Below are positions 21,472 to 33,536 of a stretch of 64,000 bases of DNA, piece by piece (within the stretch, counting starts at the first letter, position 1; every line of letters begins with the position of its first letter). Where the stretch lies: NCBI GenBank assembly GCA_009761415.1, contig QUOL01000031.1, positions 1 to 64,000 on the forward strand, in the 5' to 3' direction. Under the pieces are notes generated by a model that saw only the letters and a program-made list of their open reading frames with translations, ran no database searches and was not told the DNA's origin. Both the position numbers and the translations under genes were made by a program. This DNA is from Sarcomyxa edulis (Eukaryota > Basidiomycota > Agaricomycetes > Agaricales > Mycenaceae).

Positions 21472-22052
21472 AGGGCTTGTGGTATGCACTATCTTCCGTA
21501 TAAAGATTTCTTGCCTGACACGCTTTGATCTAGATGCACCTGTCTCAATGTCTTCTGTATAGTCAGAGTTCTTCTCCTCACAATTTCCTGCATTCAATTC
21601 TGACATTCTCTTTCTCCCATTCTTTACAGGTTTATTTCTCGGTTTTTTTTCGAAAATCAAAGTCTCTTTCAAATGGTATTCAGTCCAGTTCATAGAACAA
21701 TTGTCGTCAAACTTCACGGGGGTACTGCCTATTCCACGTATCCGTGGGATGGAGGTGCCGGAACAACCAGTCATGATTACTTTTGTATATAGAGGGCTTA
21801 GGATAAATCCAAAATATTTTCTATCAATACTAGGAACGAAGTCGTCGTTGAACTCGATCACTTGCGATTCAATTTCACGTACAACGTTGACGCATCGAAA
21901 CTTTCAAAGAAATTACACTTTCACTCTAAGCACTGCGCTTATCCTCCTTTTTTCAATACACCGTCACAGCCAATTGTACTAACGCTTGTACCTTGGCACT
22001 TTCTTTCTGGTCCTACCATCATAACTTTCTCGGGTCAAACTTACACAAGCTC
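21472..22052. other. Intergenic, GH7 3' region and RED promoter
   Basis: Only short frames that are shadows or chance. A T-rich block near 21640 may contain the GH7 polyadenylation region. No other structure seen. Confidence 0.4.
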
Positions 22053-23844
22053 ATGGATCAGGTATAGCATCCTGGCCTTGAATCGTAACATATGATTCTC
22101 AAACAAGACTCTATCTAGGAATCGTTTAGAAAGCTGCTTCAGACTCCTCGTCCAGGTGCCTCCAATGGTGGTTCTCGTGGATCTCTGCTGCCAACGACCG
22201 GCTGGGGCTCGTCGAAACCGTGTGTACTGTAATTTTCATTGATTGGATTCGATGGACTGCTTATCGAGCTATCTCTCTATTTGGGAAGAAAACCAGTTGA
22301 TTCATCACAACCTGCGTTCAAGCCGAGAAAGGTGAAGAAACCTACAACTGCAACTTCGTCTGGGTCGGGTTACCGGGATCGTGCTGCTGAACGAAGAGTC
22401 GGAGAGGGAAACGATTATGCACAGGTACGTCTGACTACATCAGGTCTCCTTTGTATATCACTTCTCATTCGATATACAGGTAGAAGCAGTTCTCGAAGAC
22501 TTTGAACGGAGAACATCTCAAAACGAAGACAAAGCCGCTGTGAGTCTTCCGTGTGCATGGACTCGCGACTCATGCCAACCATTCAAAAGGTCGAGGAACA
22601 AAGACGATATCTTGGAGGAGATAGTGATCATTCCATTCTAGTCAAAGGTCTTGACGTAGCGCTACTGGAGCAAAACAAGGCGCGGGCTGCGTTGTCGACT
22701 GAAGATGACGATTCGCTCGAATTGGCTTTCCTCGAGGCAAGCGGGACTAACGGTGCACCACCAACTCGAAAGAAACGAACACGGGAAGATTTGATACGTG
22801 AACTGAAGGAGAAGAGAGAAGGGAAGAGTACAGCAGAAGGAGTCGTGGACGATAAATCGGATGTGAAAGGCACGACGAGGACGGCGCAAGAGGAAGCGAG
22901 GTTATTGGAAGAGGCAAAGAGAGCTGGAAAGTTCAAGCCAATTGGGTTCACACCTGTGGTAGAAAAGACGAAGTCCAAGAAGAAGAAACTCAAGAGTAAA
23001 GGCGAGGCAAAGGATAAAGACGGAGATGGGGAGAGGAAAAAGAAGAAAAGGAAAGTCGAAGTCGAAGAAGGCGCAGGGAACAAGATTACAGAGAAAAGCC
23101 AGGGAAATAGAGAGATGTTGCCACCCCCGATACCAGTGCCAATCGTAAAACAAACCGAACCCGAACCCGAACTCGAACCCGAACCTGAGCCCGTCGCTGA
23201 AGATTTCGACATATTCGCTGGAGCCGGGGAATATGAGGGGATAGATCTTGGGGATGACGACGACGAGGAAGAGGAGGGAGAGATGATGGCTGCAGCTGCA
23301 AGACCAAGGCATGGAAGAGAATCAGAAGCAGACAGGGAACCAGGAGAAAAACCAGGAGGTGAAGGAGAACAACTTGTCCCTCGGGGACGATGGTTTGCGA
23401 CAGATGAACCAGAAACTCCTAAAATTCTACCAACAATATCTGACATACCCGACTCGCTGATATCCAATTCACGGTCTCCCTTACGGGACGACGAGGCAGA
23501 TGCAGACGCAGAGGAAGGGGAAGTCGAGCCCTCGGTAATAACGCGCCTGCAGCCACTACAAAGTTCGGCACTACCTTCGATCAAAGACTTTTTGGCTATG
23601 GACGAGGCCGCTGGACAGTTTGACAAACGAAGAAAACGAAAAGATAAAGGTGCGAAAGGCGGTGGCGGAGGTGATGGGGACGGGGAGTCGAAGAAGATGA
23701 CTGCAGAGGTCAAAGCAGAAAGAGACTACAAGCGGTTCGTATCTCTATATTCACGGTTCCATCTTACTAATCCTTGCGTTATCCAGGTTGAAGTCCTACC
23801 AGGAGAAGAAAGAGAAGAAAGCGGGAGAGCCAAGTAAAAAGTAA
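22053..23844 (+). CDS. RED/IK-like spliceosomal protein
   Basis: The model join(22053..22061, 22119..22219, 22289..22424, 22480..22539, 22590..23734, 23787..23844) closes in frame and gives 502 residues; the first exon is only 9 nt (MDQ). The RED N-terminal signature is clear: YRDRAAERRVGEG near residue 70, then RRYLGGDSDHSILVKGLDVA near residue 107. In animals and fission yeast this family (RED/IK, SMU2) partners SMU1 in the B complex of the spliceosome. Downstream are lysine-rich stretches, an acidic block (DDDDEEEEGE), a PEPELEPEPEP run and a lysine-rich tail. Nuclear location is expected. Confidence 0.88.
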
Positions 23845-24626
23845 TCGTGAAGGAAGACATTACTCACTAGTGAGTCGATGACCCAGTTTTATACATGTAC
23901 AAGAACAAATTCTAGAAGACGGCAATATTGATGTTTGCCAGGACATGACAGCTTGTCCCGATCTACTCTCCTTCGCGTGCTCGACAATTGCTTGACAATG
24001 GCGAAACATCAGGAGGCTTTGAGGTATTGCCCTTCAAGGCACTGCACTTTCACTCATTCCGTCGAGTGGTCTCTGCCTGCTAGGTCATGTCTCTCTTGAA
24101 GGTGTTACGACGAGAAATCGCAGTCGCGAGTCGCGACGCGTCCTGACACGTCCGTCATGGACCGTGACGCGTGATGGATGACGCGTGACAGTCTGCACTC
24201 CATCTTGGCAAGACGACAAGACCCTTATAGAGGTTACATGTCTCGCTTTTAACTACTCTGTGCCAGGCTGAAGCCTCGGACATTACCAGCACCGCTGCAA
24301 GGTAGTGTTCGATGCCTCGACGCACAACGCGAACGAAACGCGTCAGTCTTTGTTCGAGAGTCGAGCGCTCAAGATAAGTATGTTTGCATACTGGATTTCC
24401 ATTACATCCAGTCGACTCCTATATTGAACAGAAGCTGTAACATATTGGAAACTACTGGAACCTACGTTCGAGGGAATCAGACACACTGCGGCTAAATGAG
24501 TCAAAGAAGAGGGGAGACCGGCCAGTCTTTGGCCCTGTTCTGTACTGAATGCTTGGAATGAGAAGACGGGAATAAAACAGAGTCGTCCGAGGGAAACGGA
24601 GCGCATTATTTGTTACAGGGACATCA
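23845..24626. other. Convergent intergenic region with ACGCGT boxes
   Basis: Lies between the 3' ends of RED and EMC5. It holds three ACGCGT hexamers (24136, 24167, 24181), two of them within TGACGCGTGA. An 87-codon minus-strand frame (24343-24606) has no recognisable feature. Confidence 0.4.
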
Positions 24627-25177
24627 TCAGGAGACGGGCACTTTTGGCTTTGAGAATATAGTCTGTCCCCGATTGACGAAACTTGCAAATCCCAATCGAG
24701 AGTCCATTTCGTCTATTGATCTGGAGGTGAGGTTAGTCAGATAATAGTATACCAAAGACATGTTCTGGGACACACCTTTTCTTCATTTCGCTCGCCCATG
24801 TTATTTCTTTTAGCGGTGGAGCATTTAGAGATGCACCAAGTATTCCGAGAATCAATGCAGCGAGTGCCTCAAAGACAATCTATGAAGTAGTTGGTCAGTT
24901 CGGTGCAGAACCCCAGAATTCTCATGAGATATACAAACATCTTTGGGCAGAGATCCTTCGGGTCTACCGAGAGCCTTCAGGTAGGACAAGTCTGTAAAAT
25001 GGTCATTCGAAATGTGTTCTGAGGCAACTCAAATCAGCGTCAGACTAACGCTCGTAAGTCGAGAAAGCAGCTAGAATATGCATGAGCCTCACATGCGTCT
25101 ATACATGAGTACTACGTACCATGGAATATAGCAATCGTTGCTACGAAAAGTAATATTGGACCCAGGTTGGCAGGCAT
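24627..25177 (-). CDS. EMC5: ER membrane complex subunit 5 (EMC5/MMGT-like)
   Basis: The model complement(join(24627..24720, 24776..24879, 24939..24991, 25050..25070, 25120..25177)) gives 109 residues, the usual EMC5 size, with a 21-nt internal exon. Two membrane spans are visible: residues 1-18 (MPANLGPILLFVATIAIFH) and after the loop SYLKALGRPEGSLPKD, IVFEALAALILGILGA. The conserved luminal/cytosolic pattern LKEITWASEM follows, then FASFVNRGQTIFSKP at the end. EMC5 belongs to the ER membrane protein complex, which inserts tail-anchored and multi-span proteins. Start codons of this gene and ZW10 are only 90 bp apart, head to head. Confidence 0.85.
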
Positions 25178-25267
25178 GATGGCGGGAGAAAGCAGAGTGT
25201 GACGATCCTGGACTTGAACTTCGCGCCAGGCTCAGTGAGGGAATCCTCTCCTCCTACTTTCGACCTC

Positions 25268-28200
25268 ATGGCGTTCCCCGTCCCATCTCATTTGCCCCGG
25301 CAGGCACCTCCTCAGGATGTATCCTCGAAAATACTCACAAAGATCAGCCAGACCACTTCGCAGACACTCAATGCCTCGCTGGCCTCATCGTGGCTCGCTG
25401 AACTCGACGAAACTATTCAGTCCACTAGAGTATGTTTGTTCATCTCAAATTTCGCGTCGCTTTCATTCCGTCTACTAATTTATATTCAGGAACGTATACA
25501 TGAACGTATACACTCCGATTTACCATACTTTGAACGGCAGCTGGAGTCCTCTAAATCTGTTCAGACACGTTTACACTCCCTTGCCGACAGTGTCGATGTC
25601 CTGAACGAAAGCGTATCGAATCCAGAGGTGTTCATTATTCATTGTCTTTGTGTACACGACAGCATCCTTATAGTGTATCGCAGACAGGTATAATACCTAC
25701 GCTGGTACAAGCCTTAACTACACACTCGGCATTAGCTCAGGATTCGACAGACGCGACAGTAAACCGACGAGTGCTCTCTCATCTCCTTGAATGCAGATCG
25801 GAATATCGTTCTCTGATCTCTCTTGTTCAAGTTGGAAAACTCCCTGATGCTGTTGGTGCATGTCAAGGACTGGAGAAACTATTGGACGAAGCGCCAGAGC
25901 CTCTGAACCGGACACAGATACTAACGAACCTCAAGGTAAGTTGCATTCAGTTCATTCAAAGTGTTATTCTGACTCATCTTCATCAAAGAGCAAATTCCGT
26001 GCGGCAAAAGACCGAACCCAAGAGCAGTTGAGCGAGGCGTATTCAAGAAGTATTGTTGTTACAGCCACTGAGCTTGTTATCCGACCATGTATACAAAGTA
26101 CGCTCCACGTTCTCTCATAATGATCCCAATTCCCTGATATGCATCTCTTAGTTCGACAATCCGAAACAGTCTTATCCCTACCCTCTGTTTTATCCTCCCT
26201 GTCGCCCAGCTCACTATCTTCCCTTCTGACGACCCTCCGACGAGACTTGACAACATACTATATCGACCGTATCGTTAAACAAGCAATCAGTCTCTCTATT
26301 ACTATACCCGAAACTAGCGTCATATCTCCTACCCCAAAGGAACACAAACTAACCCAATTTCCTTCCCCTCCGAACTCTGACACCCTCAACACTCATCTCG
26401 AGAACCTCTCCACAACTTTGACCTTCCTCTCTACCCATCTATTCCCCTTCCTCCCATTGTTGGAATCGACTCCGTCCTTCCAGAAATCACTTGTTAAACC
26501 GATAACTACGTCGATATTGAACAACCTCATCATACCTCATCTTCCATCTTCATACGACGCGCTCCCTCCATTCATCCATTTGTTACGACAAGCCGTGGAG
26601 TTTGAGGAGAAGTATATTGTTGGGATGCTCGAGGGAGACAACAGAGCTATCAAGGAATGGGCAGATGGAGTTGCAGGACATTACGAACGGAAGCGAAGAA
26701 TTCAGATTTTGGAGAATGCCAGGAATCTCATCGTTAACTCCAAGAGCACGGACAAGTTCCACGTTGAGATCGAGTTGCCAGTAGAAGCTGGTTTGGGACT
26801 GGGCATAGTCGAGACGGATGCTGTCCCAGTTCAAGGTAGTAATGGTGACGACAGCGTGGGGTCCAAGGCGTGGAACTTGGCCGATGAGGATGAGAATCTA
26901 GCAGTTGAAGAAGAGGTAGAGGAGAATGGATGGGGCTTCGATGATGATGATGTCGAGCCAGAGTCACCAATAACAGACACATCATCTGGAGCACAAGATG
27001 CTCCAGATCCCGAAACTCCAGACCCTGAACCCGATCCTGCAGACGCTTGGGGTTGGAACGAAGATGATGATTTACCACCACCTCCAGAGGATGAAGGAGA
27101 TGCGGACACTATTTGGGACGATGACCCATGGGCCGACGGACCTGCAGACGAACCCACTACATCCCCTGCACCAATACCACTATCGCCTAGCTCGCCTAAG
27201 GTGGCTAAACGGCTGGAGAGATTCTCCAGTAAAGGCAAAGGGAAGGAAAAACAAACCAACTCGAACGGACATACCAACGGCGTCACTCTTGCCATACCTC
27301 AACCATCACTTCGCTCTGCATCCCCAAAACGACTGCCAAAGCCAAAGCCTGCGTCGTTGATTGTACCCGTACCGAAGGAGTCTTATGTTGTTTCGGGGCG
27401 TATGAAACAATTGGTACAAACGTTGGAAGATGTTCTGCACGAAGGGCATGAATTTGCATCTTCCACCTTATTTTCTCCATCAGACACAAAGTCTCCAGTT
27501 CAAGGAACGTTACTTCTACAATCAGCTTCCTCAGTGCTCGATTTATTTCGGGCGCTGTATCCGATCAAGTTTGGTATCGACCTCAACGTTTCCTCAGAAA
27601 TCGCGATACAATTCTCGAATGATTGTTTGTACATTTGCGGGGAGCTAAGGAGATTAGAGAAAGACTGTCGGGGCAAAACTCGGGCTCTCGACACGATTGA
27701 CACGAAGTTGGTAGAATGCAAGGAGCGTTTCCAAATTCTTGCTAACAGTTGGTTCGACGATACCATCGTAAGTCTTCTAGATAAGTACGGCGTCCTTGTT
27801 TCTGATATCATATTGCATATGTAGGAAAAACAGCGAAGCTCCATGGACGATGTTCTAACGGCGGGTACCGAAGGTTTCACTTATACTGCGGAACAAGATC
27901 GTTACGACGACTGTGAAAGTGCTGTTAATAGAGTCCTCCAAGATATACGTCGCCTCGCACGGTCGTGGAAGGTTTGTTGTTCTTATCTCTTTCACCTACG
28001 TCTGCTGACAGTTGTGTGCTAGAACCTACTCCCCAAAAGCAAGTATTACACTGCAATAGGGCTTGTGGCCGATGCAGCTCTGTCGCGTATACTAGAAGAT
28101 ATTTTAGCATTGCCAGATATCCCTGAAGTGGAGTCTCACAGGTTGAGCGAACTTTGTCGGATACTTCATGCTCTTGAAGGACTGTTCGTCGAGGATCCGG

Positions 28201-28547
28201 ATCAGGTGAGAGGTTACAGTCACTCGCGTCCCAGTACTTGGACTAAATAATCGTCTCTCAGCCATCCTTTATCGTTGCCTACGTTCCTTCATGGCTCAAA
28301 TTCTCATATCTCTCTGAACTTCTCGTAAGCAGTCCAGGCTAATGCGATCATCGCTTCATCGTCTAAATATTGACTTGACTTGCAGGAAGCGTCTATGGCT
28401 GATATCACATACCTTTTCGAGGAGGGTGCTCTAGTTGACTTCGAGGTCGAAGAGCTGGCATTCCTCGTCCGAGCATTGTTTGCAGATACGCCACTACGAG
28501 CTACTACGATTAGCAAATTGATGGGTGGACACCCTGCTCCGAGATGA
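25268..28547 (+). CDS. zw10: ZW10/Dsl1-type tethering and kinetochore protein
   Basis: The model join(25268..25429, 25490..25627, 25684..25935, 25989..26097, 26152..27767, 27825..27971, 28023..28205, 28262..28324, 28386..28547) closes in frame and gives 943 residues. The ZW10-type signature segment ENARNLIVNSKSTDKFHVEI lies in the large exon. The N-terminal part is helical. A long acidic, proline-rich insert (about residues 430-545, with DDDDVEPE and WGWNEDDDL motifs) separates it from the C-terminal helical region (FADTPLR near the end). In animals ZW10 acts in the RZZ kinetochore complex and, with RINT1/NAG, in Golgi-ER vesicle tethering (yeast Dsl1). Fungi mainly retain the tethering role. 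The start ATG at 25268 is preferred because upstream in-frame codons are non-ATG. Confidence 0.85.
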
Positions 28548-28672
28548 TCATGCAGAGTAATATCATACTTACCGATAGTACCTTGGTCAAACGTTGTATT
28601 GAATGCATCTATTCACCACGCATCGACAGAAAAACGATAAGATCTACAAATACTGAGTTACAATATGATACT

Positions 28673-30094
28673 TTACTTCGCAGATAATTCTACCGCGGTC
28701 TTGAAAGCACCCAGTAACGCTGTGAGCTGGATTTTCTCACTAGCTCCAGTCGATAGTCGATGTCTGCGCGAGCGGTCAGAAAATAGAAGGTAAAGGTATC
28801 TGCCCAAGAGCACGGTGACCGAAATGAAAGTGGAGACGTACTCCGTAGTCGCCAGATGATCTAGCAAGTAAATTCGCGCATGAGGCTGAAACTCAATAGT
28901 CTCAATATACTCATAAGCACCCGTCAAGAGATCCTGCAATGCTAGACCTCGTTCGGTCTTAAGAGCCGATATCACTGCCAAATCGAACGAGCTATCAATA
29001 CTTGGGGTTTAACCGGGAAGGGTTCTGCTTACTGTGATACGAAGTGGTAAACTCGTCGGCTAACATTGAGTTGACAATTGTTTCGATATCGGATGGATGT
29101 GGGTTTCCTGTACAGTTATATATCTCTGTTTCTCCTGTGAGATCGTACGCAGCATGGCAAGCCTGTAAAACGTTGAGAGCTCTTCGCATGTCTCCTTTCG
29201 ATAGTTTCAGCAATGCTTTCTTTCCATCGGCAGTCAATTTAACGCTATCGACATTAATTTCTGAGAATCAAAGCAGATAGATGTGATGGAGGTATGACGT
29301 ACCCTTCAGCTTCCACCACGGTATCGAGCCGTTTCTCCACTTCTACGATAGGTAAAGGCGAAAAGCGAAACCGTGTACATCGACTTTGGATAGCAGGCGC
29401 GATTTTGTTGACGTAGTTGCAAATAATGCAGAAACGAACGTTCTTGGTGTATTGCTCGATGACTCGGCGAAGAGCTGCTTGGGCTTGTTGTGTCATCATG
29501 TCTGCTTCGTCCAGTATAATCAGTTTGTAGCCCTTTGAGAAAAGGGTACGCGTTTCGGCGAATTGTTTGATCTGCTCTCGTACGACGTCTATGCCACGCT
29601 CATCCGAGGCATTCAGCTGAAACAAGGAGTGAGAGGTAGAGGGTTGGAAATGTGGCAAAATCTTACTTCTAGGATTTGTTTCCGATAATCTGAACCGTAT
29701 ATACGACGAGCCACAGCAAGAATCGTGGAAGTCTTTCCTGTGCCAGGTGGTCCATAGAATAGAAGATGCGGTAGACGGTTCTTCTCGATAAATTTCTCGA
29801 CTGTTGGATCTATAAGAGCCTGAAAGCACTCTCGATGGACGCGACTACTCACTTGTACTCGTAATGTCTTTGTGCGATACTACATCATCCAAGGTGACTG
29901 GTCTGTATTTTTCGACCCTAAGAGGTATTATTCCAATGTATACAGAAGCTTGATGGGCATCATTCGTACCATGGCAAGTTATCATTGTCAAATGGTCGGT
30001 CGTGGTCGACTACGGCCTTTCCTTTTCCTTTCGCAAACGAGTTAACGGGCGCAGACTCTACATCCTGCATGTGTGAATCTTCGTCGCTGTCCAT
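28673..30094 (-). CDS. RFC3: Replication factor C clamp-loader subunit (yeast Rfc3 / human RFC5 type)
   Basis: The model complement(join(28673..28763, 28842..28974, 29033..29244, 29303..29616, 29667..29800, 29853..29917, 29970..30094)) closes in frame and gives 357 residues. Motifs: LPWVEKYRP (RFC box II), Walker A GPPGTGKTS, LNASDERGI (box V), Walker B LIILDEAD, sensor 1 region IICNYVNKI with SRC arginine-finger motif IQSRCTRFRF, and GDMRRALN (box VIII). As part of the RFC complex it loads PCNA at primer ends. An N-terminal acidic extension MDSDEDSHMQDVE precedes the core. It is head-to-head with ubiquitin-S27a (241 bp between start codons) and convergent with ZW10. Confidence 0.95.
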
Positions 30095-30335
30095 TTCGGG
30101 TACGGTACTGGCTTGTCGGTAGTCTTCCAAGGTAGAATATGTGTACGCGAATGAAGGCGCGACGCGACAAAGCCCGAGCCAAGGCCGAAGTGCTTTGTCA
30201 TATGTTCCCACGCTTCAAAGTTACTTAAAGTTATAAACCTTAATCCTGGGATTTTTTCCTCATCATACCGGCACTCGCTTTCGTCAAAGACTCCATCGTT
30301 TAAATCGTTGGACAGACAGAAGCATCCGCTTCAAG

Positions 30336-31072
<737 letters not shown>

Positions 31073-31356
31073 TCCTAGATTGAAACCGGGTCGTCTTTGG
31101 ATGTGATGTCGTGTTCATGCGTTTCTTGCTACCTTCTATGCTATGCTACCGTTATGCACAATGATCATCTGCTTTGGCAAAATCTTTTTTCCTCGTCGAG
31201 TGAAGAACGTGTTGCCCGTCGTGTGTACGTCTAAAGCTCCGAAGAAACTCAAACGTTTCAATGGACAGTTACTCTAATATTGCAATGCGATTACGCAGTG
31301 AAACATGTGAATGTAAGGTAAGTCTAATCAGTATAGCGCTCCTCTATGATGTTCTG

Positions 31357-33126
31357 TCATGAAGTAAGTAAAGCTCGTATAGCGTCCCATTCATCCTCGT
31401 GCTCGGGCATCCCATCGACCTCCACTAACGAAGGAAATATAGCTCGTAGAAAACCCGGGAGAACCCTACTCTCTGGGTCCGGTGCCGCCACAGAATGGAC
31501 AGTCAACCGTTGCAAGGCATGGCTTGCACCAATAGCAGATAGACCCGATGGGACGACCGTGCCATCGATATCGAGGGGTAGAATGAGGCTCTTGAGATTC
31601 TTGGAGGTTTTGGCGAATGTGGCCAAGGATACTAAAGTCATGCGCGGCTTCCAGGAGCCTTGAGATCGAGGGCGTGGTTGAAGATCTGAGTCGTGTGCTT
31701 CGAGATGTGGGCGACATTGGCAGTCAAGAGCGGCTAGAGATCCGAAATCCAGATGTTCAATATGTGGCCACCATTTCGTGATGCGTTCTATGTCTTGGTC
31801 ACAAAAATCTGGAGGTATGCTTGTGTCGAGGACGAAGCGTTGGAGGTTGAGGAGGTTTGAGAGAGGTCGAATTAGTTCAAATGTGAGGTGATTCTTGCAG
31901 GTACGGCGGTACGTGCTTGGATTCTGTGTCTGATCCAGGGTTTGGGTATCGTTATCGGTATTAATATGGGTAATTGATGCGTTAGTGGTATCTGAAGTGA
32001 GATCGTGATCCATGTCCAAGTCTAGATCGTCTATGTCTATGTGGTGTTCTATGGTGAGTTCTTTGAGGCTATAGGACGCCTTTGCGCCGACGGTGTCAAG
32101 TGTTGTTGACCAGGAGATGATGGGGTTTGTGGTGTTCCGTGATTGGAAGACCCTGGCGTTGGTTTCGGTTTCCGCCTCTATGCGCAGGATACGTAGGGTG
32201 CCTGGCTGGAGTTCGTCTAGTAGAAGTTCTATGACGGGAGGCTGCGCGCGAACGTGTAGCTTCTCTAAGGAAGGAAACGTGACACTGTCTATAGCAGCAG
32301 CTTTGCCAGCCTCTAAGAGATCATCCACTGTTATATGGGATGCTTGTATCTCAAGCTCGGCAAGGTAAGGGAAATGTGTGATGGCTGTTAGAGTCTCTGC
32401 AGTAAGAGACATCCCGACGCGCAGACAGAGGACACGCAGAGTCGACATTGAAGCTATCGTGTGATTTAGTCGTGCGCAAATCAGTCCTCGAAGACTGAGG
32501 CGCTCAATCCCTGACGCAATACGCACAACCTGCTCCATGTAGTCGCTGACGTTCCTTGGTTTGCCAATAGTGGACAGGTTGTTTCTGAATCCTAGAGTAA
32601 TTTCTATGTTTTTGAGATTGGCTGACAAGTTCAGATATGCAGGTGGCGTTTCGTCGTCTGGGGACAGAAGTTGCACCGTTCTGAGGTTCGGAAGGATGAT
32701 AGCAGGGGATGAGGTGCTCTGTGCAGTAGATTCGAGGAGGGATGTCAGGGTAGGAGAGATTTCGAGGCCGCGCCGGTGTGAGATGTGTCTGACACGGCGG
32801 GCGTGGAGGCGAAAAGATGTCAGTTCTTCCAGAGAGACTGGACGCTCTAGTGTCTATAGATTACAATTTCAGCTATGCCCAATATGGATGAATTATTGGG
32901 GCGTAATGTGACTCACATATGTTCCGTTAGTGTAGGTTAGAGCTGGCACCAGACGAAGCAGAGGTTGGACGGACGAGAGCTGACGCCATAATCTATCCAG
33001 AGCAGGATCTTTCCATGCCTTGCAGCACCTGGCTACTTGGCACAGAGTATTCTTTGACTGCCCATAGTCCAAACAGAATTCGAATACGTCCCGTAGAATC
33101 TCGTCAATGAAGAGCGCCCGATGCAT
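31357..33126 (-). CDS. F-box protein with leucine-rich region
   Basis: The model complement(join(31357..32853, 32917..33126)) gives 568 residues. The N-terminal ATG was chosen because residues 1-50 (ALFIDEILRDVFEFC ... AWKDPALDRLW) form the common Agaricomycete F-box-like start. Leucine-rich repeat-like segments follow (LRVLCLRVGMS, LKSLILPLDI, LQRLTVHS). Such proteins recruit substrates to SCF ubiquitin ligases and are hugely expanded in Agaricomycetes, so the substrate cannot be inferred. An insert rich in Asp and Thr lies near residue 330. Confidence 0.8.
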
Positions 33127-33536
33127 TACCACAGTTGGCGAGTCTAGACTGTTGAGGAACTCGGAGCAGCCCTTTTGAGAATCGTACATGTAAGTATGGG
33201 TTCGTAGAGCGTGTTTAGACAGTTCAAGCCTTGAAAATAGAAAAAAACTCACAAGACAGATAGCAGTACGATCGAGGAAGTTAGAGGTGTGGCTGTGCAA
33301 AATTTTGGAATGGCAGCTCATGATTGGTTCCGGTGTATCCGGGGCTTGCCCTTGATGTGGCTGACCGTCGTCGCCTTGTAATGCAAACAGCTTGATACAC
33401 TTGATACACAGCTTCCCCGCAAACTCCCCGCAATGAGATAGTTCCGTAAATTAAGATACATGAATTGATATGAAAATGTACACTAGAAATATAAGATCAA
33501 TCAAAATAAATGTTGCAAGATATCGAGAGAAACAGT
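33127..33536. other. Intergenic between the F-box gene promoter and the DNMT5 3' end
   Basis: No supported feature. Contains a short direct repeat (ttgatacacttgatacacag near 33394) and the F-box gene promoter. Confidence 0.4.

Noticed and set aside
20986..21861. Minus-strand frame of 291 codons across the GH7 3' exon
   Set aside because: It overlaps the strongly supported GH7 exon; high GC third positions create antisense frames; no domain.
22628..23713. Long minus-strand open frame of 361 codons opposite the RED gene
   Set aside because: It is rich in Ser/Phe/Pro runs that mirror the Lys/Glu/Gly-rich RED coding strand; no independent motif or start context.
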